Source: Pigoraptor vietnamica (Eukaryota; Opisthokonta; Filasterea). Taken from it: a DNA stretch of 19,082 bases. Position numbers and translations under genes: made by a program. This document shows, one piece after another, positions 8,157-18,350 of this stretch. The notes under the pieces were generated by a model. It had not been told where the DNA came from. It saw only the letters and a program-made list of their open reading frames with translations, and searched no databases. The stretch spans positions 981-20,062 of the forward strand of contig CALSCQ010002664.1 of the NCBI GenBank assembly GCA_943704525.1, read 5' to 3'. Position 1 is the first letter of the stretch. Each line of letters opens with the position of its first letter.

Positions 8157-9997
8157 CATGCACTTCCCAATGCATTAACAACGTTTCAGTGTATGTACGC
8201 ACAAATGGCAAACACCTCGCTGTGGACACTAGACTCTATCTAGCGTGGACCACAGGGAAGCGCTCTTGCGCACATACGCGAGTGTCAAACCAAGTTTAAC
8301 ATTGGACGCACTAGCGTAGTGTCGTGAAGACACATGCCGCACGTGCGTGACCCACCTTCTCTGACTTGTAATACTTGAGTTCGGCGCCCACGAGCGCAAA
8401 ATACCGGCGCTTCCAGCTCTAGAGAGTGCACCAATCACAGTCAGGCATCAGCGGAGCCACTTCAGTATACGCAAGCGACACACAAAGACACACACATTCA
8501 CACACACACACAGACACACACAGACACAGCAACACACCCCTTCGCTCGGGCGCGAGCGCATGCATTGATATGCGCGGCTTTACCATACACTCTCCCCTCA
8601 TCCATACCTTGTGAGCGCCACCCTGCTTCGTGAGGTAGCCCGAGATTGTCGGCTTGACGGCGGGCTGCACAACAATTATGTAAGCACCACAAATTATCCT
8701 CCTGCTAGTATTATCCATACAATTACACTCAAACACACAAAAGGCACCCACACACACCTCGGCGGGGGCTTCCGCAGGTGCGGCAGAAGTGGCAGTAGGA
8801 GCAGCCGGTGCACTCCCATCGCCAGCAGTCGACGCTTGCGCCTCCGCCGGCGCCGCAATCGGCGTCGTCTGCGCTGCCTCTTCCGCAGGCTTCGTCTCCG
8901 TCGACGCTGCCGGCACAGCGGGCGCGGGTGTTTCGGCGGGCTGTGGGGGTGCAGAGTTCTTGCGCACGCTATCGGCGTATCCCTCCGGCGGCTGAATAAT
9001 CTCCATGGGCTCGCCAAACTTCTCGTGTTCGTCCTCGTCGCTCGAGTCGCCCTCGCGTCCCCTGCCCGTCCCGATGCGGGGCTTGACGGCAAGCACCCAC
9101 GCCTCCTTGTCCTCGTTATTGTCGGCGACAATGCGGAAGATGCGGTTGGGTGTGTGGATCTCGAACCCGTGCGGCTTCACGGTCGATTCGACGAGCTTGT
9201 CGCACTCGGAGAGGTCGATGACGCCCAGGTCGGTCGCCATGTCCTTCACGCGCGCGTGTGTGTGTGAGTGAATGAGTGCATGTGCGCGCGAGTGCGAGCG
9301 TGTGTGTGTGTGTGTGTGTGCGTGTGCGCGTGTGTGCGTGTGCGCGTGTGTGCGTGTGCGTGTGTGTTGTGTGTGCGAGCGTGTGCGAAACAAAGAGTGT
9401 GTAGCGAAGGCTGGAAATCACATATGCGCAGTAAGAGCAGTCACGTGCATACTTTACCTTCTGCGACTTGTAATACTGCAGTTTGTTGTTGCGCAGCACA
9501 AAGTAGCGCTTCTTCCATGACTGTAGCGTGGGAATGAATTTAGAGCATACATTACACACACACACACACACACACGCACACACGCGTGCACACACACACG
9601 CACACGCACATGCACACGCACACACGCACACGCACACACGCACACTCACACACGGACACGCACACACGCACGCACACGCACACACACACACATACGCATG
9701 CACACGGAACAAACATGGTATCCTAAGCGCCCGCACCTTCACAGTTCCACCCTGCTTCGTGAGATATCCCGACATAACCGCCGGCGCCTGTTTCAAACGC
9801 AGAAATAACGCACGGGGGAAAGTGTACGCGTCAATTCATTCCCACGATGATGCTGACTCCACAGGCTCACGGCAAGGGGCGCCATGGCCTCGAACACACA
9901 TCGCAATGAGAACGGCTTTCCAAGCTACTGTCACACGTGTAATGCCCACCTCAGCGCTCGGTGCAGCAGGTGCGGCCGCAGCGGGTGCGTCCGCCAT
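6353..9997 (-). CDS. Triple PH-domain protein with C-terminal coiled coil (12 exons, 544 residues)
   Basis: Minus-strand exons: 9997-9950, 9787-9737, 9520-9458, 9243-8758, 8664-8608, 8418-8356, 8040-7937, 7644-7383, 7240-7187, 7069-7007, 6881-6555, 6409-6353. Every intron has GT-AG ends and the total is exactly 545 codons. Three PH domains lie at about residues 21-111, 222-314 and 383-476; each opens with a GYLTKQGG or GFLTKQGG strand followed by WKKRYF, WKRRYF or WKRRFF, and each has the conserved C-terminal helix Trp (EAWVLAV, QAWLTVL, DEWVHVL). The basic K-x(n)-K/R-x-R pattern in the first two strands is typical of phosphoinositide-binding PH domains. Ala/Pro/Glu-rich linkers join them, and residues about 496-541 (DDLRRKLEVVSKENERLQ and following) form a heptad-like coiled coil suggesting dimerisation. 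No catalytic domain is present, so it looks like a membrane-recruited adaptor. Ligand and partners are unknown. Start ATGGCG; divergent from VPS41. Confidence 0.88.
8088..8154. repeat. (CA)n microsatellite, about 33 units, in PH-gene intron
   Basis: A nearly 67-base uninterrupted CA run, the purest dinucleotide repeat in the window. It lies in intron 8041-8355 of the minus-strand PH gene, so the transcript carries (GU)n. Confidence 0.97.
8478..8540. repeat. Imperfect CA-rich tract in PH-gene intron
   Basis: CACA and CAGACACA repeats inside intron 8419-8607 of the PH gene; GU-rich on the transcript. Confidence 0.8.
9251..9390. repeat. GT/GCGT-rich tract in PH-gene intron (CA-rich on transcript)
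   Basis: Degenerate GTGTGCGTGTGCGC repeats fill most of intron 9244-9457. Because the gene is on the minus strand, the RNA reads CACGCACAC. It is complementary to the tract in the preceding intron, on the other side of exon 9458-9520. Confidence 0.9.
9554..9705. repeat. CA/CGCA-rich tract in PH-gene intron (GU-rich on transcript)
   Basis: Degenerate CACACGCACAC repeats fill most of intron 9521-9736. A 23-base stretch here (9619-9641) is the perfect reverse complement of 9344-9366 in the following intron. Confidence 0.9.
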
Positions 9998-10582
9998 TTT
10001 AGCAATGCAGTTATTCAACTCGCACACGTCGCACGTCGCACACACAGACACACGCCCACGCGGAGAAGGCCTTCCGATGTCACAATTAATAAAGAGAGAT
10101 GATGCACACACACGCGCGCGCGAAGACACACACAGCCTTTCGCTCTTCCGCTTCTCTGCACACTCTCTCTTCTCGGCGTGGTGTGTGGTGTGAGACGCGC
10201 TGGAGTTGCAAAGCCTGTCACTCGCACTCCCAAACTGAAACAACAACAATCCGCGTGCCGAAATCTCGGTAAAAATAATTGCCGAGATCTCGGAATGCAA
10301 TACACTGTTTATGGCCGGCGTCCTTGGTACTGCGAACGGAACCTTTTACGTTTCACACACACACGAAACTTGCACGGTTGAGACGGAGGCGGAGGCGTAA
10401 GGAGAGTCGGGAGCATTGTGTGCGAACGTCGGAGAAGGCGCGTTGCCGCACTTGTCGAACTTTGAACTGCATCGACTGCACTGCCAACTGCAGTAGCGCA
10501 CGCAGCTCCCCCCGTGACTGAGGGGGGAGGCCGCAGGGGCTCTCGTGCGCGTGGCCGCATGCGTGCGTTTTAGGGCGAAGGA
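9998..10582. other. Divergent promoter region between PH gene and VPS41
   Basis: 585 bases between two start codons on opposite strands. Contents: AATAAAG at about 10088-10094, a CGCG/CA-rich patch near 10105-10135, two copies of a CCGARATCTCGG palindrome (10258-10293), and GAGGCGGAGGCG near 10383. No coding potential stands out; both promoters are presumed here. Confidence 0.6.
10258..10293. promoter_or_regulatory. Paired 12-bp palindromes in divergent promoter
   Basis: CCGAAATCTCGG (10258-10269) and CCGAGATCTCGG (10282-10293) are separated by 12 AT-rich bases, 24 bases centre to centre. The second is a perfect palindrome, the first differs at one base. Such spacing, just over two helical turns, is typical of paired binding sites for a dimeric factor. 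The factor is unknown. Confidence 0.45.
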
Positions 10583-10761
10583 ATGGCGTCCGGCGGGAAT
10601 CCCGTTGGCTTTGTGCCCATCCAGAATGCGGCTGTGGACGACGACGAGTACGAAGGGGAAGAGGACGAATATGAGGTGTGTGTGCACGGGTGACGAGAGT
10701 GTGCTTGTGAGAGAGCTGAGTGTTCGTGCGTGGAAGTACATCTGTGGTGTGTTGTTGTGTT

Positions 10762-10830
<69 letters not shown>

Positions 10831-13800
10831 TATGCATGGAACGGTAATTGTGCATTGCGTCCTGCACCGGCGATTGAACCGGCACGCACCGCCTCTAATC
10901 TCTCTGTTGTCGTCGCACGGGCAGGAGGGTGAGGAGGGCGAGGACGAAGGCGACGAAGACGAGTCGGACGACGGCGAAGACGAGGATTCGGAGGAGGAGT
11001 CTGAGGAAGATGAAGAGCCAAAGCTAAAGTACCAGCGCCTTTCGAGCTTCAACGACGTCATTTCGAAGGACGCCGCGTGCTGTCTGGCCGTGAGCGACAA
11101 GTTTCTCGCGCTCGGCACGGAGTTTGGGCTCGTGTACATTCTCGATCTCAATGGGACGGCGACGGGGAAGCGCTTTGCCGCGCACGTGAAAAAGGTCAAT
11201 GACTTGAGCATCGACGCGAACGGCGACTATGTGGCCAGCTGTTCGGACGACGGCAAGGTATGGGCGTTTGCGGAGGCGTCGCAGTGCGTGCATTGCGTTT
11301 GCATTTCTCGTGTGGCAGCGCGAAGTTGTGAGCTCTTGCATGGGTGTGCTGTGGTCTAGCTTTTCATTATATGCGGGAGTGCCCGGCCTTCGCCGCCGTC
11401 CGCATCCGTCGGGTCACGTCTGTCTGCTCACACACATCTCACCGCACCCACCCACAATTTAAACACAACAACAATGCAATGGCAGGTCGTCATCAACTCG
11501 CTCTTCTCCACGAACGAGCCGAGCGTGGCGAACGACTACCAGCGACCCATTAGCGCCGTGGCACTCGACCCGGAATACTCGCGCAAGAAGAGGCGCCAGT
11601 TTGTTGCGGGGGCGCCGTCCGGACAGCTCGTCCTCACGGAGAAGGTCGGCGCGCGCGTGTGTGCATGCGTGCCGATCTTGTGCGTGAAATGTGCACGCGC
11701 TCTCCGCGGGCGAGCGGTGTTGCAGTGCTCTGCGCGAATTGCCGTCCTTACGATGTTATTGGGCGTTGATGGTATCTTCAGCCTATCATGCGCACCTTCC
11801 TGTCTCGTGTTTAGCGTTTTTGCGTATACATTCTAACCCTTCTCCATCTCGGCATTCTCGTGCGCAGAAATGGCTTAACAACAAGGTGACCGTCCTGCAC
11901 GCGGCGGAGGGTCCCATCTATGCCGTGCGGTGGCGCGCCTCCTACATTGCGTGGGCAAACGACAAGGTGCGTTGTCGCGTGACACTCGTTTCGAAGTCCG
12001 ATTCGTGGCCTGTCTCTTGCTCTCAGAGCGGGACACCTCTGCAACACGCAACCGCTGCGTCTTCTCTTTCGTTTCTGTCCGTTCCGAGCCGCTCGTCTAT
12101 TCAGCTTGCCGTTTCAGCGAATGCGTGTGGCGGATTCTAACGTCACTGTGACGCGCACTCGCAGGGCGTGAAAATCTACGACTGCAATCTCAACCAGCGA
12201 ATAGCGTGGGTCAACTTGCCCAAGGGAAGCCCCAAACCAGACCTCTACAGGTGGGCGTCCAGACATGCGGGGGCAGTGTCCGTGTGTTTGTCATGTGGCT
12301 ATGCGTTGCATGTCATCGTTCTTTCGACTGGATATTCGTGGCTGTTTTGAGCTGTCATGGGCGTAGTGCCGTACATCGCCACCGGTGTCTGGACTGAGAG
12401 GACGGCTGCGCAGGTGTCATCTAGTGTGGAAGGACGATTCGACGCTTATTATCGGATGGGGCGACTTTGTGCAAATTGGCGTGATCAAGGTGAGGCGCGT
12501 GCGCACATGCGCCACGTGCGCATGCGACTCTGACACATCCGCACGTGCGCGCACGTGAGAAGTGTGTCGTATCTCGTGTGCACATTCACAAATAGCCGCC
12601 GAGCGCACACGTTCTGACATAGTGTCACCGCTGTTACTCCACAGGACGCCGCGCGAAAGGGCATTGAGTCCGCGAACGCTTCGCGCGCAACGAACTCTCC
12701 CCTTCCGAACGCGGCCGCCGCCGGCACTGCGGGCGGCTCGACGCCGAGTCCCCAAACACAGCGAGCGCCTCAGAACGCGCTCCCGCGATCAATGGAGATC
12801 ACGGCGCAGTTTCAGACGGACTTTATTGTGGCCGGCATCGCGCCGTATGGGAACGACCTCGCCATGCTTGCGTTTGTGCGACCGGAGGAGGGAGACGCGC
12901 AGGGCGCGGAGGGAGCCAGGCGTCCCGAGCTGCGGATCATGACGCCGAAGAACGAGGAGATCTCGACCGATTCGCTGACGATCCACGGGTTTGAGAAGAA
13001 CGAGCCGCGCGCGTACAGCCTCGCGCACCTCGACAGCGCCGTGGAGAACGACCGGATGTTCTACATTGTCTCGCCGAGGGACATTGTCGTGGCGCGACCG
13101 CGCGATCTGGACGACCACGTGGCGTGGCTGCTGGAGCACGAGATGTACGAGGTGCGCCGTTCGATCCTTGGCCTGTCTTGGCCTGGCTGCCCTCCGCTTT
13201 AGCGTCTGTGCAACACCTGCTCCTTTGTGCAATTGGGCTTTACGTTAGACGCCGTCCCATTCGCAGTCGTTCTCCGTTTTTGTTGCTGGTGTTTGCTGAC
13301 AGTCGCCCACATGCACTCTGTGTTCTCCCACATTGCACTCGGCGTCTTCTCAATCCCGCACTCGCTCGCAGGAGGCACTCACCGAGGCCGAAAAGGGCGA
13401 GAAGCTCCTCAAACTGCACAACGTGGCGAAGATCGGCCAGGACTACCTCAACCACCTCACGCAGACGGGCCACTTTGAGGAGGCCGCGATGCACTGCCGG
13501 CGAGTGCTCGGCGCGGACAAGGACCTGTGGGAGCGCTGGGTGTACTTCTTTTTCAAGTCGAACCAGCACAAGGCCATCATCCACTACATTCCGACAGAAA
13601 ATCCGACGCTCAGCCGCACAATTTACGAGATGGTCCTCAATTGGTTCCTCAACTCGGACGTCGCGGTGCGTAACTGCGTAACGGCGTGGCACGTGGCACT
13701 GCTTGCACCCTCTTTTCCTGCTCTGTTTGTGTCTCCAATCACTGCTATGGGTCTTCCCGTTATGATTTAGTGCGCGACGATTGAGACTCCATTGCACCCG

Positions 13801-16382
13801 TTGTATCGCTCGTTCCCAACTCCCTGTTCTTTCGAAGCCTTCACGATTGTTCTGCCGCTTTTTTCGATACGCCGAGCATATCCTCGCGTTTCTGCGCCGG
13901 CTACACTGAGGCGCAAGCGTGCACACGCGATCCCAACCATTACTCTTTGCGCACGCAGGTGTTCAAGCGGACCGTTTCTCAATGGCCGTCGAAGCTCTAC
14001 GACATTGATGCCGTGATCAAGGCGGTCGAGGCGCGGCTGAGTGCCAAGCCAGACGACCCGCTGCTGCTTGAAACGCTGGCGGAGCTCTACACGAAGGCGG
14101 GGATGTACGGACAGGCGGTCGAGATGCACCTCCGAAGAGGCAACCCGGACGTCTTCAACCTCATCAAGTGGGTTTCTCTCTGTGTGTGTGTGCGGATGTG
14201 TGCGTGTGTGTGCACACGCGGAGTTTATTGTGTTGTTGCATAACATGCTTCTGTGCGCGTCCTTGTGCGAAAACGCGCACACTTTGCGTGGGTGTGTTTG
14301 GATCTTCGTTTGCCGGTGGCCACTCACTCACGCCATTTTTCGTCTCGTTCTTTCGCCTTTCCAGAGCGCAAAATCTCTTTTCGGCCGTGCAAAACCGCAT
14401 TGTGCGACTGATGGAGTTTCGCACGCCAGAGGCTGTCGCTCTGCTCGTCAACAACACGGACAGCATTCCCATCAAACAGGTGCGCGAAGTTGGCAGCCGT
14501 GCACACACTATGCGATAAGCGCGAGGGAGTCACAACATGGACATGGACATGTGCACGCACTGCACACGCGAGCATACGCACGTATGCACACATGTACGCA
14601 TGCGTGCGCGCACAGTTCCTGTTTCTTCATGATATGTCGCTAAAATACCGAACCCTCCAGGTCGTCGACCAGCTGCAGAAGCACCCGCGGCTCCTCCACG
14701 CGTACCTTGACGGCCTCTTCACGAAGGACCCTGAACTCGGCCGCGAGTACCACGAAACACAGGTCGAGCTCTACGCGGAATTTGAACCGGCAAAGCTGCT
14801 CTCGTTCCTCAGGGAATCCAACTACTACTCGCCCGAGAAGGTCTGTGTGTGTGTGGGACGGGGATATGTGCGATGTGTTTGTGCAAGGACGTGTCCGTCT
14901 CATCTGATTCTTCTGTTCTTGTGTGCGCGTCTCGCAGGCGCTCGCCGTGTGCCGCAAGCGCAACCTCGTGTCGGAAATGGTGCACGTGCTCGGGCGCATC
15001 GGCGACAACAAGGAGGCCCTTCGACTCATTATCGAGAAGCTGATGGATGTCGAGCGCGCGATTGAGTTTGCGAAGGAGCAGAACGACAACGAACTGTGGG
15101 ACGACCTCATCAACTACTCGACGGACAAGCCGAGTGGGTGCACGCGCGCGCGCACGCACACACATGCACTCGACACCGCGCACGCACAGACGCATGCACG
15201 TACGCGCCACCTTTGTTATATATGCGCGCGTGCAGAAATCACACCCAGCCACGTTACGTTCACGCACATACGTTGCACCCCACCAAACACTCGCGTGATT
15301 GCGACACAACCGCGCACATACTCCCGTACACGCACTCGATGCCAATCGCCGTTGTCGTCCCCTCGTCGCAGTCTTCATCAAGGGCCTGCTGAACAACGTC
15401 GGCACGCACGTGGATCCCATTCTGATCATCCGGCGAATCAAGGCGGGAATGGCCATTCCCGGCCTGCGCGACGCCCTCGTCAAAATTCTCCACGACTACA
15501 ACCTGCAGGTGCGCGCGATGGAGTCGATGTGTTGCTGTGGAGAGGGAATTGGGGCTGCCACCGTTCCCTAGAGTTCTCGAGTGTCATGCGCACATCGTGT
15601 ATGTATGCGCGTACGCAGGTTCATATGTTATGCGCACATCGTGTATGCCTGCGCGTACGCAGGGTTGATGTGGTGGCGCGCGGAAGTGACGCGCGCGAAT
15701 AGCTGTGCTGTGGCACGATTTCAACTCCCGTCGCTCTTCTCCCTTCCTCAGATTTCGCTCCGCGAAGGCTGCAAGAAGATTCTCGTGAGCGACAGCGTCG
15801 CACTCTCAGAGCGCCTCTACAGAGCACAACGGCGGGGCGTTTACGTCGCGGGTGCGTTTTGGCGAAACCGTTGCCCGTCGTCATTGCATTGTGATGTCAT
15901 GGTTTGGGCTAGTTTCCGTCCTCTGTCTCTAATTAATGCGCATCAATTGTGACGCCATTTTCCATCCGCAGAGTCGACGATGTGCTCTTTGTGCGGTGGC
16001 TATGCCCTCTCGGACGGTAAGGGTGCGGCGCGGCCGTTCGTCGATCTTGTTGCTCACGCACAAATGCTTGTCCCTCACTCATATCGATCTTCGTTCACTT
16101 ACCCGGAATGTCCATAACATCGCAGGGCGTGAGAAGGTCGCCCTTATCGTCTTTCTCTGTCGACACGTGTGCCACGACCACTGCCTGCGCCGGCCTCAGC
16201 AGTCGGCACAAGACAAGGGCGCGCAGGCTGCCGCGCAGCAGCAAACACCAGCGCGCGGCTCCCCTGCGCCCACCGCGAAGAGTGGCGGGGCGTCGGCCGT
16301 GTCGTCGTCGCGCACGTACTGTCCGGTGTGCACGAGCAACCAACAGTCGCGGTCGAAGGCCGGAAAGGGTGCGATGAAGTGA
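10583..16382 (+). CDS. VPS41: VPS41, HOPS tethering-complex subunit (16 exons, 961 residues)
   Basis: Exons: 10583-10675, 10925-11257, 11486-11644, 11868-11966, 12165-12250, 12414-12489, 12645-13151, 13372-13665, 13959-14167, 14365-14479, 14661-14840, 14938-15133, 15372-15508, 15752-15851, 15972-16016, 16126-16382. Phases agree at every join. Similarity to animal VPS41 is strong throughout: EEPKLKYQRL after an Asp/Glu run, KFLALGTEFGLVYILDL, YIAWANDKGVKIYD, LIIGWG, FYIVSPRDIVVARPRD, IEFAKEQNDNELWDDLI, GLLNNVGTHVDPILIIRRIK and LREGCKKILVSDS. Domains: acidic tail (1-65), WD40-like propeller (about 65-380), clathrin-heavy-chain-repeat solenoid (about 550-830), C-terminal RING (C866, C869, C888, H890, H893/H895, C896, C942, C945). 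VPS41 is the HOPS subunit that engages Rab7/Ypt7 and AP-3 carriers in late endosome and lysosome fusion. It is longer than the human protein (about 850) through low-complexity inserts at about 283-335 and 897-940. Exon 3's donor is ambiguous (GTCGGC at 11645, or GTGTGT 12 nt later). Confidence 0.96.
10745..10830. repeat. (TG)n microsatellite in VPS41 intron 1
   Basis: Long GT runs interrupted by TTG fill the middle of intron 10676-10924. The donor itself (GTGTGTGTGC at 10676) also sits in a GT run. The transcript is GU-rich. Confidence 0.92.
15586..15673 (+). repeat. 44-bp tandem duplication in VPS41 intron 13
   Basis: Two adjacent 44-base units (15586-15629 and 15630-15673) both begin ATGCGCACATCGTGTATG and both contain GCGCGTACGCAGG. 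They lie in intron 15509-15751. Each contains a 3'-splice-site-like ACGCAG/G upstream of the real acceptor at 15751. Confidence 0.85.
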
Positions 16383-16558
16383 AACTTTGTTGAATCACTT
16401 AGCGGAAGGCATTGATGCGCCCGCAGTGGGGTCAAAAGGGAGAGCAGTAACACCGAGTAACTCAATCCACGACAAACACTGAAAAGCCACCCAATTGTCA
16501 TGCTAATTGCATGCACGATCGCGACCTTCGCACATCGAGTTTTCCGCGCACTCTCATC
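16383..16558. other. Short intergenic gap after VPS41
   Basis: About 176 bases between the VPS41 stop and the preferred start of the next same-strand gene. No strong polyadenylation or promoter motif is visible. It must contain a 3' end and a promoter unless the two are linked. Confidence 0.4.
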
Positions 16559-17425
16559 ATGCAAAAGTACCTCGAGAAGATGTCGCCGGTGGCCCCGCGT
16601 GTCCTGGCATGCTTCGGCGCCGCGCTCGTCTTCATCCTCTTCCTCGCACTGCGCTCTCCCTCGCGCATCCCTCCTGGCCCGGCACTTCAGCAGGCGCACT
16701 CAACACACGCGGCCGCGGCGGCCCCAGCGGCAGCGGACCACCGCGCCTCCGCTGCCTACGTAGCGCACGTCGATGATCTTGCCACGTGCACTCACCTTGA
16801 AGACGTCCGTCGCTCTTACAAGACACTCGAGCCCATTCTACTAAACACGACGAACACGGCTCGGAGTGTCGCGTACTGGAACTACTTGGGGGCGCTTAAC
16901 GGTGGAGGCGATTTCTGGCAATCTGCCAACAGCGCCATTCGAATCATAGTTCCAACACCGGCATCGAGTCCCGACGGTCGCATGCACGCCGTCAATGTCG
17001 AGGGACGCCTCGTGCGCATGCTCGTGTCCATGGAGGACATCTACGCCGCGTTCTTCGCAAACAACCATACGGCACCCGAAGCGGGGCTTCCGCTCGCGCC
17101 GCGCCTCAACGCATGGGCCACTCGAAATCGCATCCCTTTTGCAATGTTTCGCGGCGGCCTCTACGTCGTCGAGGAGCGGGTTGCGCGCGCGCTCTTCGCG
17201 TGTGCGCCGATTCCCAAAGTGCATGTGCTGGACCTCGCACAGCAGATGGACGACATCGTCAAGACGGTCTTGCCAAAGCCATACGCGCGCAGAGTGGTCA
17301 TGCGTCCCGTATATGTCGATGACGACGGTGAGAGGAACGGTGCGGGCGACGAGGCCCCCGGCGGGGATTACGAGGGCGAACGGCCGGCGGGAGACTATGC
17401 CGAAAGCACCGATGGCCGAGACTGA
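16559..17425 (+). CDS. Unrecognised single-pass membrane protein (288 residues)
   Basis: I do not recognise the family. The frame is open from 16511 to TGA at 17423-17425 without an intron; the ATG at 16559 is preferred, 16 codons inside the longest frame, because it puts a short basic stretch before the hydrophobic span. Residues about 9-30 (VLACFGAALVFILFLAL) form one transmembrane segment near the N terminus, followed by a Pro/Ala/His-rich stem: the layout of a type II Golgi or ER membrane protein, though a signal peptide is possible. The rest is a folded-looking domain of about 190 residues with two N-glycosylation sequons (NTT, NHT) and motifs such as YWNYLGALNGGG and RNRIPFAMFRGG. The C terminus (from about VDDDGERNGAG) is acidic, Gly-rich and probably disordered. 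No glycosyltransferase DxD signature is convincing. Codon use resembles its neighbours. Confidence 0.6.
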   Translation: MQKYLEKMSPVAPRVLACFGAALVFILFLALRSPSRIPPGPALQQAHSTHAAAAAPAAADHRASAAYVAHVDDLATCTHLEDVRRSYKTLEPILLNTTNTARSVAYWNYLGALNGGGDFWQSANSAIRIIVPTPASSPDGRMHAVNVEGRLVRMLVSMEDIYAAFFANNHTAPEAGLPLAPRLNAWATRNRIPFAMFRGGLYVVEERVARALFACAPIPKVHVLDLAQQMDDIVKTVLPKPYARRVVMRPVYVDDDGERNGAGDEAPGGDYEGERPAGDYAESTDGRD

Positions 17426-18316
17426 ACAGAGTATTACTATTGCTTATTTTTCTGCAACTGCATCGTGGAGGCGACATTCCTCTCGGCCAGTGGCGCGCGT
17501 GTGGCCGCAGTGAACCCGCCGGGTACCCGAGAGACCGGCCGACCGCCGAGAATGCCGGGCATCCACTTTAATGTTAACGTTCATTCCGGCCGACTCGGAA
17601 TCCGCACGGCGACAGTAGAACTGAGAGTGTCTGGCACCAGAACACGCGGCCGTTCAGTTAGGATGCAGACTAGTAGATCTGAGGGTTTTTGGGGCCCTCT
17701 GTTGAAGTGAGCCCAGGCTTGCGGCGTGAGTAAATTACGGCCAGCGTATTCGCGGCCGAGCCAGCTCGTCGGCGCCCGAATCAGTTCACAGTTGCCGTGC
17801 GTTCATAGGACTCGGTGTTCTTCTCTCCGTCTCTTCTCACTGGCTGTCGTGAAACTTCACTAACAAGGCACCGGCCGGCATTCACTTACCACACACTGAA
17901 CGCGCGCGAGCACACCGGTCGGCGGCCTGACACCGCAACTCACGGACGGAGATGCCGCGCACTGCACACATTGACCACCGCCGGACACTGGCACGCGCGC
18001 ATACGCCAGTACACGCACACACGCCAGCACACATGGTGCTGACCGACGCCGGCGCTTACATCAGCTCGCACTCACGCACACACCCAGCCGGCGGTGCTCA
18101 CACCGGCACACACACCACTGACCGGACGCACACCCGGCGCCGGCAGACGTACCGGACACCGACGCCGGCGGCCGGCCGGGCCGACCGACACACCGACCCA
18201 GTGACGGCGCTGATTCACACACACTCACGCCTCGCACGGCACACCGAGCACTGCCGGCACATGCCGGCCCCTGACCCCCGCCGGGCCCCTGCCGGCCCGC
18301 CCTCTCTCCGTCCCGG

Positions 18317-18350
<34 letters not shown>

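Noticed and set aside
9251-9705. Secretory or membrane proteins from Val/Cys- or His/Thr-rich frames in TG/CA tracts
   Set aside because: They are direct translations of dinucleotide microsatellites within introns.
10570-11211. Minus-strand Ser-rich frame of 213 codons
   Set aside because: Antisense of the acidic Glu/Asp codon run of VPS41 exon 2 and the GT-rich intron 1; composition artefact.
13240-13926. Minus-strand frame of 228 codons inside VPS41
   Set aside because: Antisense shadow spanning VPS41 exon 8 and its flanking introns; the plus strand is strongly conserved VPS41.
15586-15673. Possible CRISPR-like or regulatory repeat array
   Set aside because: Only two adjacent units without unique spacers, inside a spliceosomal intron of a eukaryotic gene.
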